This document shows, one piece after another, positions 53,349 to 62,171 of a DNA stretch of 64,000 bases. The stretch's first letter is position 1; each line of letters begins with the position of its first letter. The position numbers and the translations under genes are program-made. The stretch covers positions 65,533 to 129,532 of the forward strand of contig NZ_SOFL01000033.1 of NCBI RefSeq assembly GCF_004402695.1, written 5' to 3'. The notes beneath the pieces were generated by a model that saw only the letters and a list, made by a program, of their open reading frames with translations, was not told the DNA's origin and searched no databases. This DNA comes from Cryobacterium adonitolivorans (lineage in GTDB: Bacteria > Actinomycetota > Actinomycetes > Actinomycetales > Microbacteriaceae).

Positions 53349-54083
53349 CTATGCCGCCCCGCGGGTGCTGACGGGGCGGGTGCTCGGGTAGCGGAACGAG
53401 AGCAGGTCGGGCAGGTCGAGCACCGAGCTGACCCGGCGGCTCTCCGGCACACCGTCGCGCGGAGCCGCCGCAACGAGAACGGCTTCCATGCCGTGTGCTC
53501 GGGGGCCGTCGAAGTCGGCGTCCCAGGTGTCGCCGACGAAGATGACCCGCGCCGGATCCGCATCCGCCCGGTCGAGGGCCGCCCGGTAGATCGCCGAGTG
53601 GGGCTTGCGAAACCCCACCTCGAGCGACGTCACGATATTGGCGATGAGGTCGGTGGCGCCCATGGCCGCCAGTTGGCGGGGCACGACGGATGCGCTGTGC
53701 GTGTTCGACACGATGGTGAGTGTGAAGGTCTGGCCCAGTTCCCTCAGCGTCAGGGCCATGCCGGGGATCAGCACCACCCCGCGCTCCCAGTCCGCCATGT
53801 TGCTCTCGGCGCCGGCGGCGATCTCGGTGGCGTCGGGTTCGCGGCCGAGCAGCCGCACGATGGCGCGCCGCGACAGCTCCTCCATGGTGAACTCGCGGTG
53901 GTCGACGTCGGACTCGGCGTTGAGCTGGTGGAAGGCGTCCAGCCAGGCGTCGGCGGTGTCCTGCTCGGTGCCGGCCGCACCGAAGGACCGCATGCTCGCG
54001 TGAGTGTCGGCGTAGCCCTGCCCGGCCCGGGAGTCCGCATAGTTGACCAGGGTGCCGAAGAAGTCTAGGAACAGATGCCGCAT
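53349..54083 (-). CDS. HAD-superfamily hydrolase, 244 aa
   Basis: A Rossmann-like HAD fold with nucleophile Asp7 in LDFFGTLV, the motif II Ser/Thr in IVSNTHS, Lys in GFRKPHSAIY and motif IV VGDTWDADFDG. The residue two after the nucleophile is Phe rather than Asp, as in haloacid dehalogenases (DAYGT) and unlike phosphatases. A helical cap lies between residues 15 and 90. The start is ATG 54083; an ATG two codons earlier is equally possible. Confidence 0.88.
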   Translation of the reverse strand: MRHLFLDFFGTLVNYADSRAGQGYADTHASMRSFGAAGTEQDTADAWLDAFHQLNAESDVDHREFTMEELSRRAIVRLLGREPDATEIAAGAESNMADWERGVVLIPGMALTLRELGQTFTLTIVSNTHSASVVPRQLAAMGATDLIANIVTSLEVGFRKPHSAIYRAALDRADADPARVIFVGDTWDADFDGPRAHGMEAVLVAAAPRDGVPESRRVSSVLDLPDLLSFRYPSTRPVSTRGAA

Positions 54084-54220
54084 GACCACAGCTTGGCAGG
54101 GTGTGGGGCATCGTCCGGTTAACGACCCGGTGCGGCCTCCGCAATCGGCGGGGGTCAGGCGCGGTGGTGAGTCCGCAGATCCGCGGGCAGGCGCCGTTGC
54201 GATGCGGGGGAGCGTGCCGT

Positions 54221-54284
54221 TGTGCGGGTCAGGCGCCGCTATGCGGGTGGCGCGCCAGGCGCATAACGGCGCCTACCCCGCACA
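54221..54284. repeat. Dispersed 64-bp palindrome, copy G
   Basis: GTCAGGCGCCGCTATGCGGG then TGGCGCGCCA and GGCGCATAACGGCGCCTACC, outer arms TGTGCGGG and CCCGCACA. A partial left arm (GCGGGCAGGCGCCGTTGCGATGC style) lies just before it at 54184-54208. It sits between divergent HAD and LLM genes. Confidence 0.85.
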
Positions 54285-54405
54285 TCCCCTCCCCACCTCC
54301 GCAGCCCCCCCTTGGCCCTCCGCCCTTCGGCTCGCCGCCCGTCCGCGGCATTGAACCGCGGATGAGGTCGGGAATACGCCACCGCATGGCTACGCTGCAC
54401 GAACT

Positions 54406-55425
54406 ATGAAAAAGATCGGGTTCCTCTCCTTCGGCCACTACCAGGCGGTGCCGGGCTCGCTCGTGCGCACCGCGGCGGATGCCCTGCTGCAGACCGTGGA
54501 ACTCGCGGTGGCGGCCGAGGAGCTCGGTGTGGACGGCGCATCCGTGCGGGTGCATCACTTCGCCCCGCAACTCGCCTCGCCGTTTCCGCTGCTGGCCGCG
54601 ATGGCCGCCCGCACCAGCCGGATCGAGCTGGGCACCGGCGTGATCGACATGCGCTACGAGAACCCGCTGTACATGGCCGAGGAGGCCGCGATCACCGACC
54701 TGATCAGCAACGGGCGGCTGCAGCTTGGCCTCAGCCGGGGCTCGCCCGAGACCGCGTTGAGCGGCGCCGAGGCGTTCGGCCACCTGCCGGCGCCGGGCCG
54801 GAGCGACGCGGATGACGCCCGCGAGCGCACCGCACAGTTCCGTCGTGCCATCAGCGGGGTCGGCGTCGTCGCCGCGAACCCGCAGATCACCGGGCACAGC
54901 AACCTCCTCGCCATCCAGCCGCAGTCGCCGGGCCTGGCAGAGCGCATCTGGTGGGGCTCCGGCAGCCGCGCCACCGCGAAGTGGACCGGCGAGCAGGGCA
55001 TGAACCTGATGAGCTCCACCCTGCTCACCGAAGACACCGGCGCCGACTTCGGCGACCTGCAGGCCGAGCAGATCGCGATCTTCCGCCGGGCGTGGGCGGA
55101 CGCCGGGCACCACGGTAGCCCGCGGGTGTCGGTGAGTCGCAGCATCATGCCGCTGGTCACCGATCAGGACCGTCGCTACTTCGGCTTGCGCGCGCAAGCC
55201 GACAACCGCGACCAGGTCGGCCACCTCGACGGCGGCCTGGCCAGGTTCGGCAAGAGCTACATCGGCGAACCCGACCTTCTCATCAAACAGTTGGCGCAGG
55301 ACGCCGCGGTGGCCGCTGCCGACACGGTGCTGCTCACCGTGCCCAACCAGCTCGGCGTGGACTACAACGCCCGGCTGCTCGACTCCGTGCTCCGCTTCGT
55401 GGCCCCCGGCCTCGGCTGGCGCTGA
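54406..55425 (+). CDS. LLM-class flavin-dependent oxidoreductase, 339 aa
   Basis: A bacterial luciferase-like TIM barrel: ELAVAAEELGVDGASVRVHHF, LAAMAARTSRIELGTGVIDMRYENPLYMAEEAAITDLISNGR and LAERIWWGSGSRATAKW are family motifs. It would use FMN or F420 for oxidation of an unknown substrate. It is a single gene, ahead of the GGDEF gene. Confidence 0.93.
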   Translation: MKKIGFLSFGHYQAVPGSLVRTAADALLQTVELAVAAEELGVDGASVRVHHFAPQLASPFPLLAAMAARTSRIELGTGVIDMRYENPLYMAEEAAITDLISNGRLQLGLSRGSPETALSGAEAFGHLPAPGRSDADDARERTAQFRRAISGVGVVAANPQITGHSNLLAIQPQSPGLAERIWWGSGSRATAKWTGEQGMNLMSSTLLTEDTGADFGDLQAEQIAIFRRAWADAGHHGSPRVSVSRSIMPLVTDQDRRYFGLRAQADNRDQVGHLDGGLARFGKSYIGEPDLLIKQLAQDAAVAAADTVLLTVPNQLGVDYNARLLDSVLRFVAPGLGWR

Positions 55426-55665
55426 CCATCGTCAGGGGTGCTCGTCCAGGCCTGACCAGTTGGAATCACCCGTGAACGGGGGATCAGGAGAGTGCGTGAG
55501 CGCCCTGTCGGCCGGTGCGACGCTGCTAGGTTCAAGGGACGAGCAGTTTGGGGACTGAGCCGTGAACGTACCAGGCGTACCATCACAGCACTTCCTGCTG
55601 AGGGGAGCGGGCAGTGCGCTCAGCCTGTCTGCCATCGGTCCTCGCTCCCTTGCCGGTGACGCGCC

Positions 55666-57537
55666 ATGACAGACTTCGATGACCTGGTGGCCCCCCTCCC
55701 GGCCGGCGCCACGGTGCCGTCACAGCCGCCGACAGCCGACGCCCTGCCGGCCGCCGTCGATTCGGTGGCCGATGGCATCGCCGACCTGAGTCAGGCCGAC
55801 GGCGGGCGCGACCTCACCCTGCCCGGCGGTTTCGTGGAGCTCGCCGACCTGCCGAGCCCCGCCATAGACGGTGACCTGCACAAAAGTGCACACGCGCCCG
55901 GCCTCGCAGCCTCGCTCGCCCGTCAGGCCACGATCGAGAAGCTGCTCGACGAGAGCGCCCAGGCCAACCGGGACGGCCAGCACCACACCGGAGCCGCGCA
56001 GGCCGAACAGGTGCTCACCGACCCCTTCATCACGCCCGGCCAGGAGGCCCGCGCCCGACAGCTGCTCTCCGGCCACCGGCTGCGGTTGGGCGAGTTCGAG
56101 GCTTCAGTGCGGCACGGCCTGCTCGCCCTTGAGTACCTCGCCGCCAGCGGCGACCAGCTCGGCCAGTCGATGGTGCACTGCACCCTCGCCCTGGCGTTCC
56201 ACGAGACCGCGCTGGAAGAACCCGCGCTCGGCCACGTGCTCGGCGCCCTTGAAGCCGCGCGTGCCTGCGGCAGCCGCACCGCGGAGTTCTGGGCGCTGTC
56301 GCGCTCGTCGATGGTGCATCAGGCTCTCGGCGACGCCGACCGCAGCATCGTTCTGGGCCGGCAGGCCCTGGCCCTGGCCGACACCCTCGGCGACCCCCAG
56401 GCCGAGTTCGCGGCGCGGAACAACCTGGGCGACAGCTACCTGGAAATCGCCCGGGCCCAGCGGGCCAAGGGCGAGGACGCGCAGGTGGCGCTGCGCGACG
56501 GGATCGACATCATTCGCGCCGCCGTGGTGCGGTCGGTCAAACAGCGCCACGCGTTCGACGAGACCATCGCGCGCACCAACCTCGTCGGGTTCCTCATCGA
56601 GCGCGGCGAATACGCCGAAGCGCGCCGGCAGGCAGGCCGGTCCAAGACCATCGCCATCACCAACGGCTACCGCAACCTGGCGGTGAACAACGACGCCCAA
56701 CTGGCCGAGGTGGCCCGGGCCGAGGGCCGAATTGATCTGGCCTGCACCATGATGAACGCCCAGCTCGCCGACCCGTCGGTGGCCGAGGACGCGGCCCTGA
56801 ACGTGACACTGCACAGGTCGCTCTACGAGATGCACCGGGCCGCCGGCCGGTTCGAACAGGCCCTGGAGCACCACGAACAGCTGCACGTTCTGATCCTCGT
56901 ACTCACCAGGCAGACCGCCGGGCTGCAGTCGCGGATGCTGATCAACTCGCTGGAAATCGAGCAGGCCCGCCACGAGGCGCAGCGCTCCCAGCTGGAAGCC
57001 GAAATGCAGCGCGTCCGCGCCGAGGAACTCGACCAGCAGGCACACACCGACCCGCTCACCCGGCTGCCCAACCGCCGGGCCCTCGACCGGCAGCTGCCCG
57101 AGATGATGCGCACCGCCAGGGAACGGTCGGAACCACTGTGCGCGGTGATGATCGACATGGACCACTTCAAGAAGGTCAACGACGAGCACGGCCACGCGAC
57201 CGGCGACCGGGTGCTCACGACCATGGCCGCGATCCTCGGCGACGCCACCCGCGACAGCGACCTCGCGGTGCGGGTCGGCGGCGAAGAGTTCCTGCTGGTG
57301 CTCGGCAACACCACCACCGACCAGGCCGTGCAGATCTGCGAGCGCCTGCTCGGCAAGGTGCGCAATCATCCGTGGGGCGTGGTCACCGCGGGGCTCCGAT
57401 GCACAGCCAGTGTCGGTGTCGCCCTGCTCAAGCAGGGGGAGAGCGTCTCCCGCTGGCTCGGCCGTGCCGATGCCGCCCTGTACGAGGCCAAGGCCTCCGG
57501 CCGCGACCGAGTCGAGCTGGCCGCGTCGCGGGCCTAA
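55666..57537 (+). CDS. Diguanylate cyclase with N-terminal TPR region, 623 aa
   Basis: The C-terminal GGDEF domain (residues about 455-620) has LTRLPNRRALDRQLP, the metal site MIDMDHFKKVNDEHGHATGD and the active-site loop GGEEF at 538-542. An RxxD product-inhibition site (R529-D532) lies five residues before it. Residues 85-420 are TPR helix pairs (GDSYLEIARAQRAKGEDAQ), then a coiled linker (430-455). The protein is cytoplasmic, so it probably makes cyclic di-GMP in response to a protein partner or ligand bound by the TPR part. No EAL domain is present. Confidence 0.93.
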   Translation: MTDFDDLVAPLPAGATVPSQPPTADALPAAVDSVADGIADLSQADGGRDLTLPGGFVELADLPSPAIDGDLHKSAHAPGLAASLARQATIEKLLDESAQANRDGQHHTGAAQAEQVLTDPFITPGQEARARQLLSGHRLRLGEFEASVRHGLLALEYLAASGDQLGQSMVHCTLALAFHETALEEPALGHVLGALEAARACGSRTAEFWALSRSSMVHQALGDADRSIVLGRQALALADTLGDPQAEFAARNNLGDSYLEIARAQRAKGEDAQVALRDGIDIIRAAVVRSVKQRHAFDETIARTNLVGFLIERGEYAEARRQAGRSKTIAITNGYRNLAVNNDAQLAEVARAEGRIDLACTMMNAQLADPSVAEDAALNVTLHRSLYEMHRAAGRFEQALEHHEQLHVLILVLTRQTAGLQSRMLINSLEIEQARHEAQRSQLEAEMQRVRAEELDQQAHTDPLTRLPNRRALDRQLPEMMRTARERSEPLCAVMIDMDHFKKVNDEHGHATGDRVLTTMAAILGDATRDSDLAVRVGGEEFLLVLGNTTTDQAVQICERLLGKVRNHPWGVVTAGLRCTASVGVALLKQGESVSRWLGRADAALYEAKASGRDRVELAASRA

Positions 57538-57565
57538 GAGCGCAGAGCGCGGCCGCGGCGCGGGC

Positions 57566-58543
57566 TCAGGGCACCAGCACGATCTTGCCCACGTGGGCGG
57601 ATGCCTCCAACCGGCGATGCGCATCCGCCGCGTCGGCGAACGAGAACCTGCTGTCGACCACCGGGCGCAATGCGCCGGATTCGAGCCACGGCCACACCCG
57701 GGTGAGCAGCTCGGCCATGATGGCCGCCTTCTCCACGGCGGGCCGGGCGCGCAACGTGGTGCCCCAGTAGCGGCCGCGTTTCTGCATGAGGTGGAACGGG
57801 TTGAAGACGGCATCCTTACCACTCTGGTTCGCGATCACCATGATGGTGCCGCCCAGGGCGAGCGCGGCCACATTGCGGGCGGCGTAGGAGCCGCCCATGA
57901 TGTCCAGGATCACGTCGGCGCCGTGCCCGCCGGTCGCGGCGAGCACCTCCGCCACGAAGTCCTGCTCGCGGTAGTTGATCAGCACCTCCGCGCCGAGCTG
58001 TCCGCACACGGCCAGCTTCTCGGCGGAGCCGGCCGTCACCATGACCCGGGCGTCGGCCAGCCGGGCCAGTTGGATTGCGGTGGTGCCGATGCCGCTGGCG
58101 CCGCCGTGCACGAGCAGGGTCTGGCCGGCGCGCAGGCCCGCGCTCATGAAGACGTTCGACCACACCGTGGCCAGCGCTTCCGGCAGGGCGGCGGCGTCGG
58201 CCAGATCAACGTGCAGGGGAACGGGCAGGGCGAGGTCCTGGTGCACCACTGCCTCGGTGGCGTAACCGCCGCCGGCCAGCAGAGCGCAGACCCTGTCGCC
58301 GACGGCAAAGCGGGTGACGGCGATCCCGGTCTCGGTGACGATGCCGGAAACCTCCAGGCCGGGCCATTGCGGCGCTCCCGCGGGAGACGGGTAGAGGCCC
58401 TGGCGTTGCTGCACATCGGCCCGGTTCACGCCGGCCGCGGCAACCTCGATTCGGATGTCGCCGGCGCCGACGACCAGGTCGGGCACGGTATCGAGGGTGA
58501 GGGCGTCCGGGCCGCCTGGGGTGTGAACCACGAGTGCACGCAT
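57566..58543 (-). CDS. NAD(P)H quinone oxidoreductase, PIG3 family, 325 aa
   Basis: MDR fold without zinc cysteines. GVNRADVQQRQGLYPSPAGAPQWPGLEVSG is the PIG3-family signature and LLVHGGASGIGTTAIQLARLADARV the NADPH-binding Rossmann motif. YWGTTLRARP near residue 255 is also typical. It is convergent with the GGDEF gene. A different MDR protein is at 12887. Confidence 0.94.
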   Translation of the reverse strand: MRALVVHTPGGPDALTLDTVPDLVVGAGDIRIEVAAAGVNRADVQQRQGLYPSPAGAPQWPGLEVSGIVTETGIAVTRFAVGDRVCALLAGGGYATEAVVHQDLALPVPLHVDLADAAALPEALATVWSNVFMSAGLRAGQTLLVHGGASGIGTTAIQLARLADARVMVTAGSAEKLAVCGQLGAEVLINYREQDFVAEVLAATGGHGADVILDIMGGSYAARNVAALALGGTIMVIANQSGKDAVFNPFHLMQKRGRYWGTTLRARPAVEKAAIMAELLTRVWPWLESGALRPVVDSRFSFADAADAHRRLEASAHVGKIVLVP

Positions 58544-58580
58544 AGCGCCATCTTAGAAGCGTGCCCGGCGAGCCGGAGGC

Positions 58581-59582
58581 CTAGCCGACGATCCAGTCGA
58601 GCGTCTGTCCGTGCGGGCCGCACCGGGCGACCGGTCGGCCGTCGAGCGAGACGATGAAGTCGCCCGGCACGGGTGTCTCCGGCAGCAGCGCGTCGACCCG
58701 GGGCAGCACGCCGACGCCGTCGAGCGAGATCCAGCGGCCGAAGCCGGTCACCGCATCCGCGAAGGCCGCCCGCTGTTCGGGAGCCAGGTACACCAGGACC
58801 GCGGGGCTGACGATGACCAGCGGCACCCCCTGCGGCGCGCGTGCGACCAGCGCCTCGAGATCCACGACGGCGTCGCCGGCTACAAGCAGCGGCGGATCCC
58901 GACGAGCGATCGACATCGCCGCGTCCAGGCGACGGCGGCGCTCGGCCTGCTCGGGCCAGACGAGCGTCTGAAGCCACCTCACGTCCTCAGGGTTGTGCAC
59001 ATCCAGCGGGTTCAGATCGAGGCCGGCACGCCAGACGACTTCGGGCGGATGCTTCGGCAGCGGCACCGAACCGGTGGTCTCGGCAGAGAGCAGCACCGGG
59101 CTGGGTCCGTCGGCCGGATCCACCCGTCGACCGGAGTAGTCGTAGCTGTACCGGTCCGGATAGAGACAGAGTCCCGCGCTGGCGCCGACCTCGATCAGGG
59201 CCACCCGCGGGCCGATCGACGCGAGGATCGGCATGACCGCGGTGAGGCGGCGCGGCTCGTTGGTCTGGGTGGCCCGCACCCGCGCCTCGGCGGCGACCGC
59301 CGGCCAGTGTTCGACGAGCCACCGGCGGAAGATCCGATAGCCAGCCAGCGGTGCTCCGAGCAGGCGCGCACAGGCGAAAACGAGATTCGGCTGGCGCTTG
59401 GGCCGCGGCAGCCCGATGATCAGGGCCAGGACCTCGGCATCGCTCTGGACCCCGCCGGCCCAGTCGGCGTACAGCTCGGACTGGCCTGGTGTCTCGAACA
59501 GCCGGAAGCGCCGGTACCAGTCGGCAGTCTTCTCCAGGTCCAGGGCGCGCTGCTCGGCGGCCATAGCGGAGGAATCAGACAC
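58581..59582 (-). CDS. DUF2332-family protein, 333 aa
   Basis: TADWYRRFRLFETPGQSELYADWAGGVQSDAEVL, VALIEVGASAGLCLYPDRYSYDY and LDLNPLDVHNPEDVRWLQTLVWPEQAERRRRL are DUF2332 hallmarks. The EVGASAGL segment resembles an AdoMet-binding methyltransferase loop. I favour GTG 59582, which overlaps the end of the 71-codon gene upstream by 8 nt; ATG 59564 is possible. Confidence 0.87.
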   Translation of the reverse strand: MSDSSAMAAEQRALDLEKTADWYRRFRLFETPGQSELYADWAGGVQSDAEVLALIIGLPRPKRQPNLVFACARLLGAPLAGYRIFRRWLVEHWPAVAAEARVRATQTNEPRRLTAVMPILASIGPRVALIEVGASAGLCLYPDRYSYDYSGRRVDPADGPSPVLLSAETTGSVPLPKHPPEVVWRAGLDLNPLDVHNPEDVRWLQTLVWPEQAERRRRLDAAMSIARRDPPLLVAGDAVVDLEALVARAPQGVPLVIVSPAVLVYLAPEQRAAFADAVTGFGRWISLDGVGVLPRVDALLPETPVPGDFIVSLDGRPVARCGPHGQTLDWIVG

Positions 59583-59790
59583 CGGTGCGGATGCGCTCCA
59601 GGAGCAGGGCGAACAGCAAGGTGGAGCGCTGCTCGTCGTTGATGATGTCGATGAGCTCGAGCACGGCTGCCCGGTCGGGTTCGGGGGAGTTGGCGACGTC
59701 CACGTCGTTGATGCTCTCGATGGCCGCGATAAGGCGGTCGGCGCTGGTGGGACCTGAGTCGGTCTGCGGGATCTGGTCTGAAATGGGCAT
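59575..59790 (-). CDS. Small hypothetical protein, 71 aa
   Basis: ATG 59790, stop 59575. It is acidic and helical (ADRLIAAIESINDVDVANSPEPDRAAVLELIDIINDEQRST). The coding end overlaps the DUF2332 start, so the two are translationally coupled. No family is recognised. Confidence 0.6.
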   Translation of the reverse strand: MPISDQIPQTDSGPTSADRLIAAIESINDVDVANSPEPDRAAVLELIDIINDEQRSTLLFALLLERIRTGV

Positions 59791-60057
59791 CTTTTTACGG
59801 TACCCCCAGAAGACGGTTGCCGCTCTCCATGACCCAGGGGTCGAATGGCCTGCTGGCCGGGCGTTATGACGGTCAAATCGGTGCAATCCGGGCCGTTGTG
59901 CGAGTCCGTTCACATGGATTTGGCAGGAAAAAGTGAGGTTCCGTTCAGGTAGCTTGGGCAGACTAGGCGGCTTGCCTGCGCCGCTTCCGCGCGCGTGGGC
60001 CCAACGATCAGTGAACGTGCCGCCACAGAGCGCACCCCTCACACGACCTGGAAGTCT

Positions 60058-60918
60058 ATGCGCCCCGATAATTCCCTGAACTCCACGCCCGAAATCCCCA
60101 GCGCCTCCAGCTCCCTCAGCACTCGCGCCGAGCGCAAGACCCGCCGCTCCCGCAGCAAACGCTTCACCCTGCTCGCCGGTGGCCTCGTGCTCGCCGGGGT
60201 CGTGGCCGGCACCGGTTTCACCGTGCAGTCGGCCGTCGCCGACCAGCAGCAGCAGGCCCAGCAGGAGCGTGACGACCGAGCCGCCGCCAAGGCCGCGGCC
60301 ATCAGCAAGACCCACTTCGCCGCATCCGTGGCCCTTGTGGACGCCGACACCGCGCTCGACGCCGCCGTGAACAAGGTGGATGCGTCCGCCCTGTCGGCCA
60401 CGTCCAGCACGCTGGCCGGCTACATCTCGATGCCGCTCACCGAGGTGAGCGAGCTCACCTCGCAGGCCAAGGAGCAGACCGCGGCCGTGCAGGCCGCCGC
60501 CGTTGAAGCCGACCGGGTGGCCATGGAGGCCGCGGCCGCACAGGCCGCCGCCGACGCCCAGGCGGCCGCTGAGGCCCAGGCCGCGGCCGAGGCCGTCGCC
60601 GCCGGCAACACCCCGGCCGGTGCGAAGGCCACCGCCGCGAGCCTGGCCTCGTCGCGTTACGGCTGGGGCGCATCGCAGTTCTCCTGCCTGGCTCAGCTGT
60701 GGGAGAAAGAATCCAACTGGTCGTACACGGCCTATAACGGCGACGGCGGAGCCACGGGCATCCCGCAGGCGCTGCCCGGCAGCAAGATGGCCTCGGCCGG
60801 ATCGGACTGGGCCACGAACGCCAGCACCCAGATCGCCTGGGGACTCGAGTACATCAACGGCTCCTACGGCACCCCGTGCGCAGCCTGGTCGCACTCGCAG
60901 GCGATGAACTGGTACTGA
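60058..60918 (+). CDS. Secreted or anchored lytic-transglycosylase-like protein, 286 aa
   Basis: A basic start and a single hydrophobic stretch (LLAGGLVLAGVVAGTGFTVQ, residues about 36-55) point to export. An Ala/Gln-rich helical region follows (60-190). The last 90 residues have ASQFSCLAQLWEKESNWSYTAYNGDGGATGIPQALPGSKMAS, the SLT-like fold with catalytic Glu218 (or its neighbour) in WEKESNW and the GIPQALPG loop. Such proteins trim peptidoglycan. I used ATG 60058; GTG 59995 is an alternative without a better ribosome site. I looked for and did not see a cyclic di-AMP riboswitch upstream. Confidence 0.85.
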   Translation: MRPDNSLNSTPEIPSASSSLSTRAERKTRRSRSKRFTLLAGGLVLAGVVAGTGFTVQSAVADQQQQAQQERDDRAAAKAAAISKTHFAASVALVDADTALDAAVNKVDASALSATSSTLAGYISMPLTEVSELTSQAKEQTAAVQAAAVEADRVAMEAAAAQAAADAQAAAEAQAAAEAVAAGNTPAGAKATAASLASSRYGWGASQFSCLAQLWEKESNWSYTAYNGDGGATGIPQALPGSKMASAGSDWATNASTQIAWGLEYINGSYGTPCAAWSHSQAMNWY

Positions 60919-60934
60919 CCAGCCCCACCCCGGG

Positions 60935-61004
60935 CGAGTTGCCCCGGTACGGTCGAGTTGCCCCGGCGCACCGGGGCACCTCGTTCGCAGAGGGGCAACT
61001 TGCC
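60935..61004. terminator. Bidirectional hairpin with GAGTTGCCCCGG repeats
   Basis: CGAGTTGCCCCGG occurs at 60935-60947 and 60954-60966. The second copy pairs both locally (CCCCGG...CCGGGG) and with AGGGGCAACTTG near 60991. It lies between two convergent genes and can serve as a terminator for both. Confidence 0.6.
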
Positions 61005-61014
61005 ACAGCGCCGG

Positions 61015-61347
61015 TCAGGTCCAGTAGTTGTTCTGGTACAGGAAGATGACCACGCCCAACTCCAGCGCCAGCAACAGGTAGCCCACCCACAGGGCCGCGT
61101 AGGCGAACGTTCGCCCGCTGGCCTCTCCGCGCGCGATGCGGGACAGGGTGACATGCCCCAGCACCACCCCCACCACCGGCAGGATCAGCGCCAGCACGAA
61201 GCTGAGCACGGCCAGGGCGCCCGTCGCATCCGGGTTCGGGTCGACGGCGGCAGCGGCGGCGTTCTGGCGGATGCCGAAGCGCAACAGGAAGACCAGCGCG
61301 ATCGCGCCGCCCACGATGAGCACGATGGTGATCGGATATGTGCCCAT
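61015..61347 (-). CDS. DUF4190-containing membrane protein, 110 aa
   Basis: Three hydrophobic segments. ALAVLSFVLALILPVVGVVLGHVTLSRIARGEASGRTFAYAALWVGY is the DUF4190 signature. Function unknown. It lies 13 nt downstream of the META lipoprotein gene on the same strand. Confidence 0.85.
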   Translation of the reverse strand: MGTYPITIVLIVGGAIALVFLLRFGIRQNAAAAAVDPNPDATGALAVLSFVLALILPVVGVVLGHVTLSRIARGEASGRTFAYAALWVGYLLLALELGVVIFLYQNNYWT

Positions 61348-61360
61348 GGGATGTCTCTCC

Positions 61361-62086
61361 TCAGCGGGCCGTCAATTGGCCGAGAACGGTGCCGTCTGCG
61401 GACTGCAACGTCATCACGCCGGCCCGCACCCGGCCCTGGGTGGCCTGGTTCAACCACTGGTCCACGCCCTCGCAGGCCATCAGGGTCGTCACGCCGCCGG
61501 TGAGGAGAACCGCCTCGTCATCGGCCTGCTCCCACGAACCGATGAGCACGTTGCAGCCGTCATTTCCGGAGTAGCTGCCGTCGGCCTGGATTGACAGGAA
61601 CGGCGCCGTCGGAGTGTTCGACTCCACCCAGTAGCCGATCGGAAGGCCCTCCGGGCCGACGGTGCTGTTGGTGGAGCGCACCAGGGTGGTCTCGGTCGAA
61701 TCGAACGAACTGTGGATGACCAGGGTGTCGCCGTCGACCTCCACCCGGGTGCCGCGGCTGACCGCCAGCGGCAGCTGGGCACCGTCGCAGGCCATCATCG
61801 TCTGCGGCCCGGAGGTCGTGGTGAGGGCGCCATCGGCGCCGACCTCCCAGGTGCCCTGCACTCGGTTGCAGCCGTCAGAGGCGCTCCAGGTGTTGTCCTG
61901 CACGAAGGAGATGAACGGCTGCTCCGGGCTGTCGAAGGTCCGGTCGAGCACCCAGGTTCCCACGAGGGCGCCGGGCTGCACGGTACCCGAAGGGGAGGCC
62001 GAGTTCGGTGTTTGGATGGTGCAGCCGGCCAGGACCAGCAGGATGGCCGCGGCGGCCAGGATCCGGGCGGAGGGAGGGGGTGCCAT
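61361..62086 (-). CDS. META-domain lipoprotein, 241 aa
   Basis: Signal peptide with lipobox LAGC (Cys22). Two META-like repeats follow: GTWVLDRTFDSPEQPFISFVQDNTWSASDGCNRVQGTWEV and GYWVESNTPTAPFLSIQADGSYSGNDGCNVLIGSWE, each with the DGCN box. META proteins (HslJ type) are linked to envelope stress. It is exported and lipid-anchored. Confidence 0.9.
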   Translation of the reverse strand: MAPPPSARILAAAAILLVLAGCTIQTPNSASPSGTVQPGALVGTWVLDRTFDSPEQPFISFVQDNTWSASDGCNRVQGTWEVGADGALTTTSGPQTMMACDGAQLPLAVSRGTRVEVDGDTLVIHSSFDSTETTLVRSTNSTVGPEGLPIGYWVESNTPTAPFLSIQADGSYSGNDGCNVLIGSWEQADDEAVLLTGGVTTLMACEGVDQWLNQATQGRVRAGVMTLQSADGTVLGQLTAR

Positions 62087-62171
62087 GTCGTGTTACCTCT
62101 CGGCTGGAGCGTGCTGCTGTGCTGCTCACTATGGAGGCAGCGTGAGCTCGGCAGGGGAAGCTGACGCGGAA

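Noticed and set aside
59820-60057. Possible cyclic di-AMP (ydaO-type) riboswitch before the lytic-transglycosylase-like gene
   Set aside because: This context is common in actinobacteria, but I could not find the conserved core sequences in this interval.
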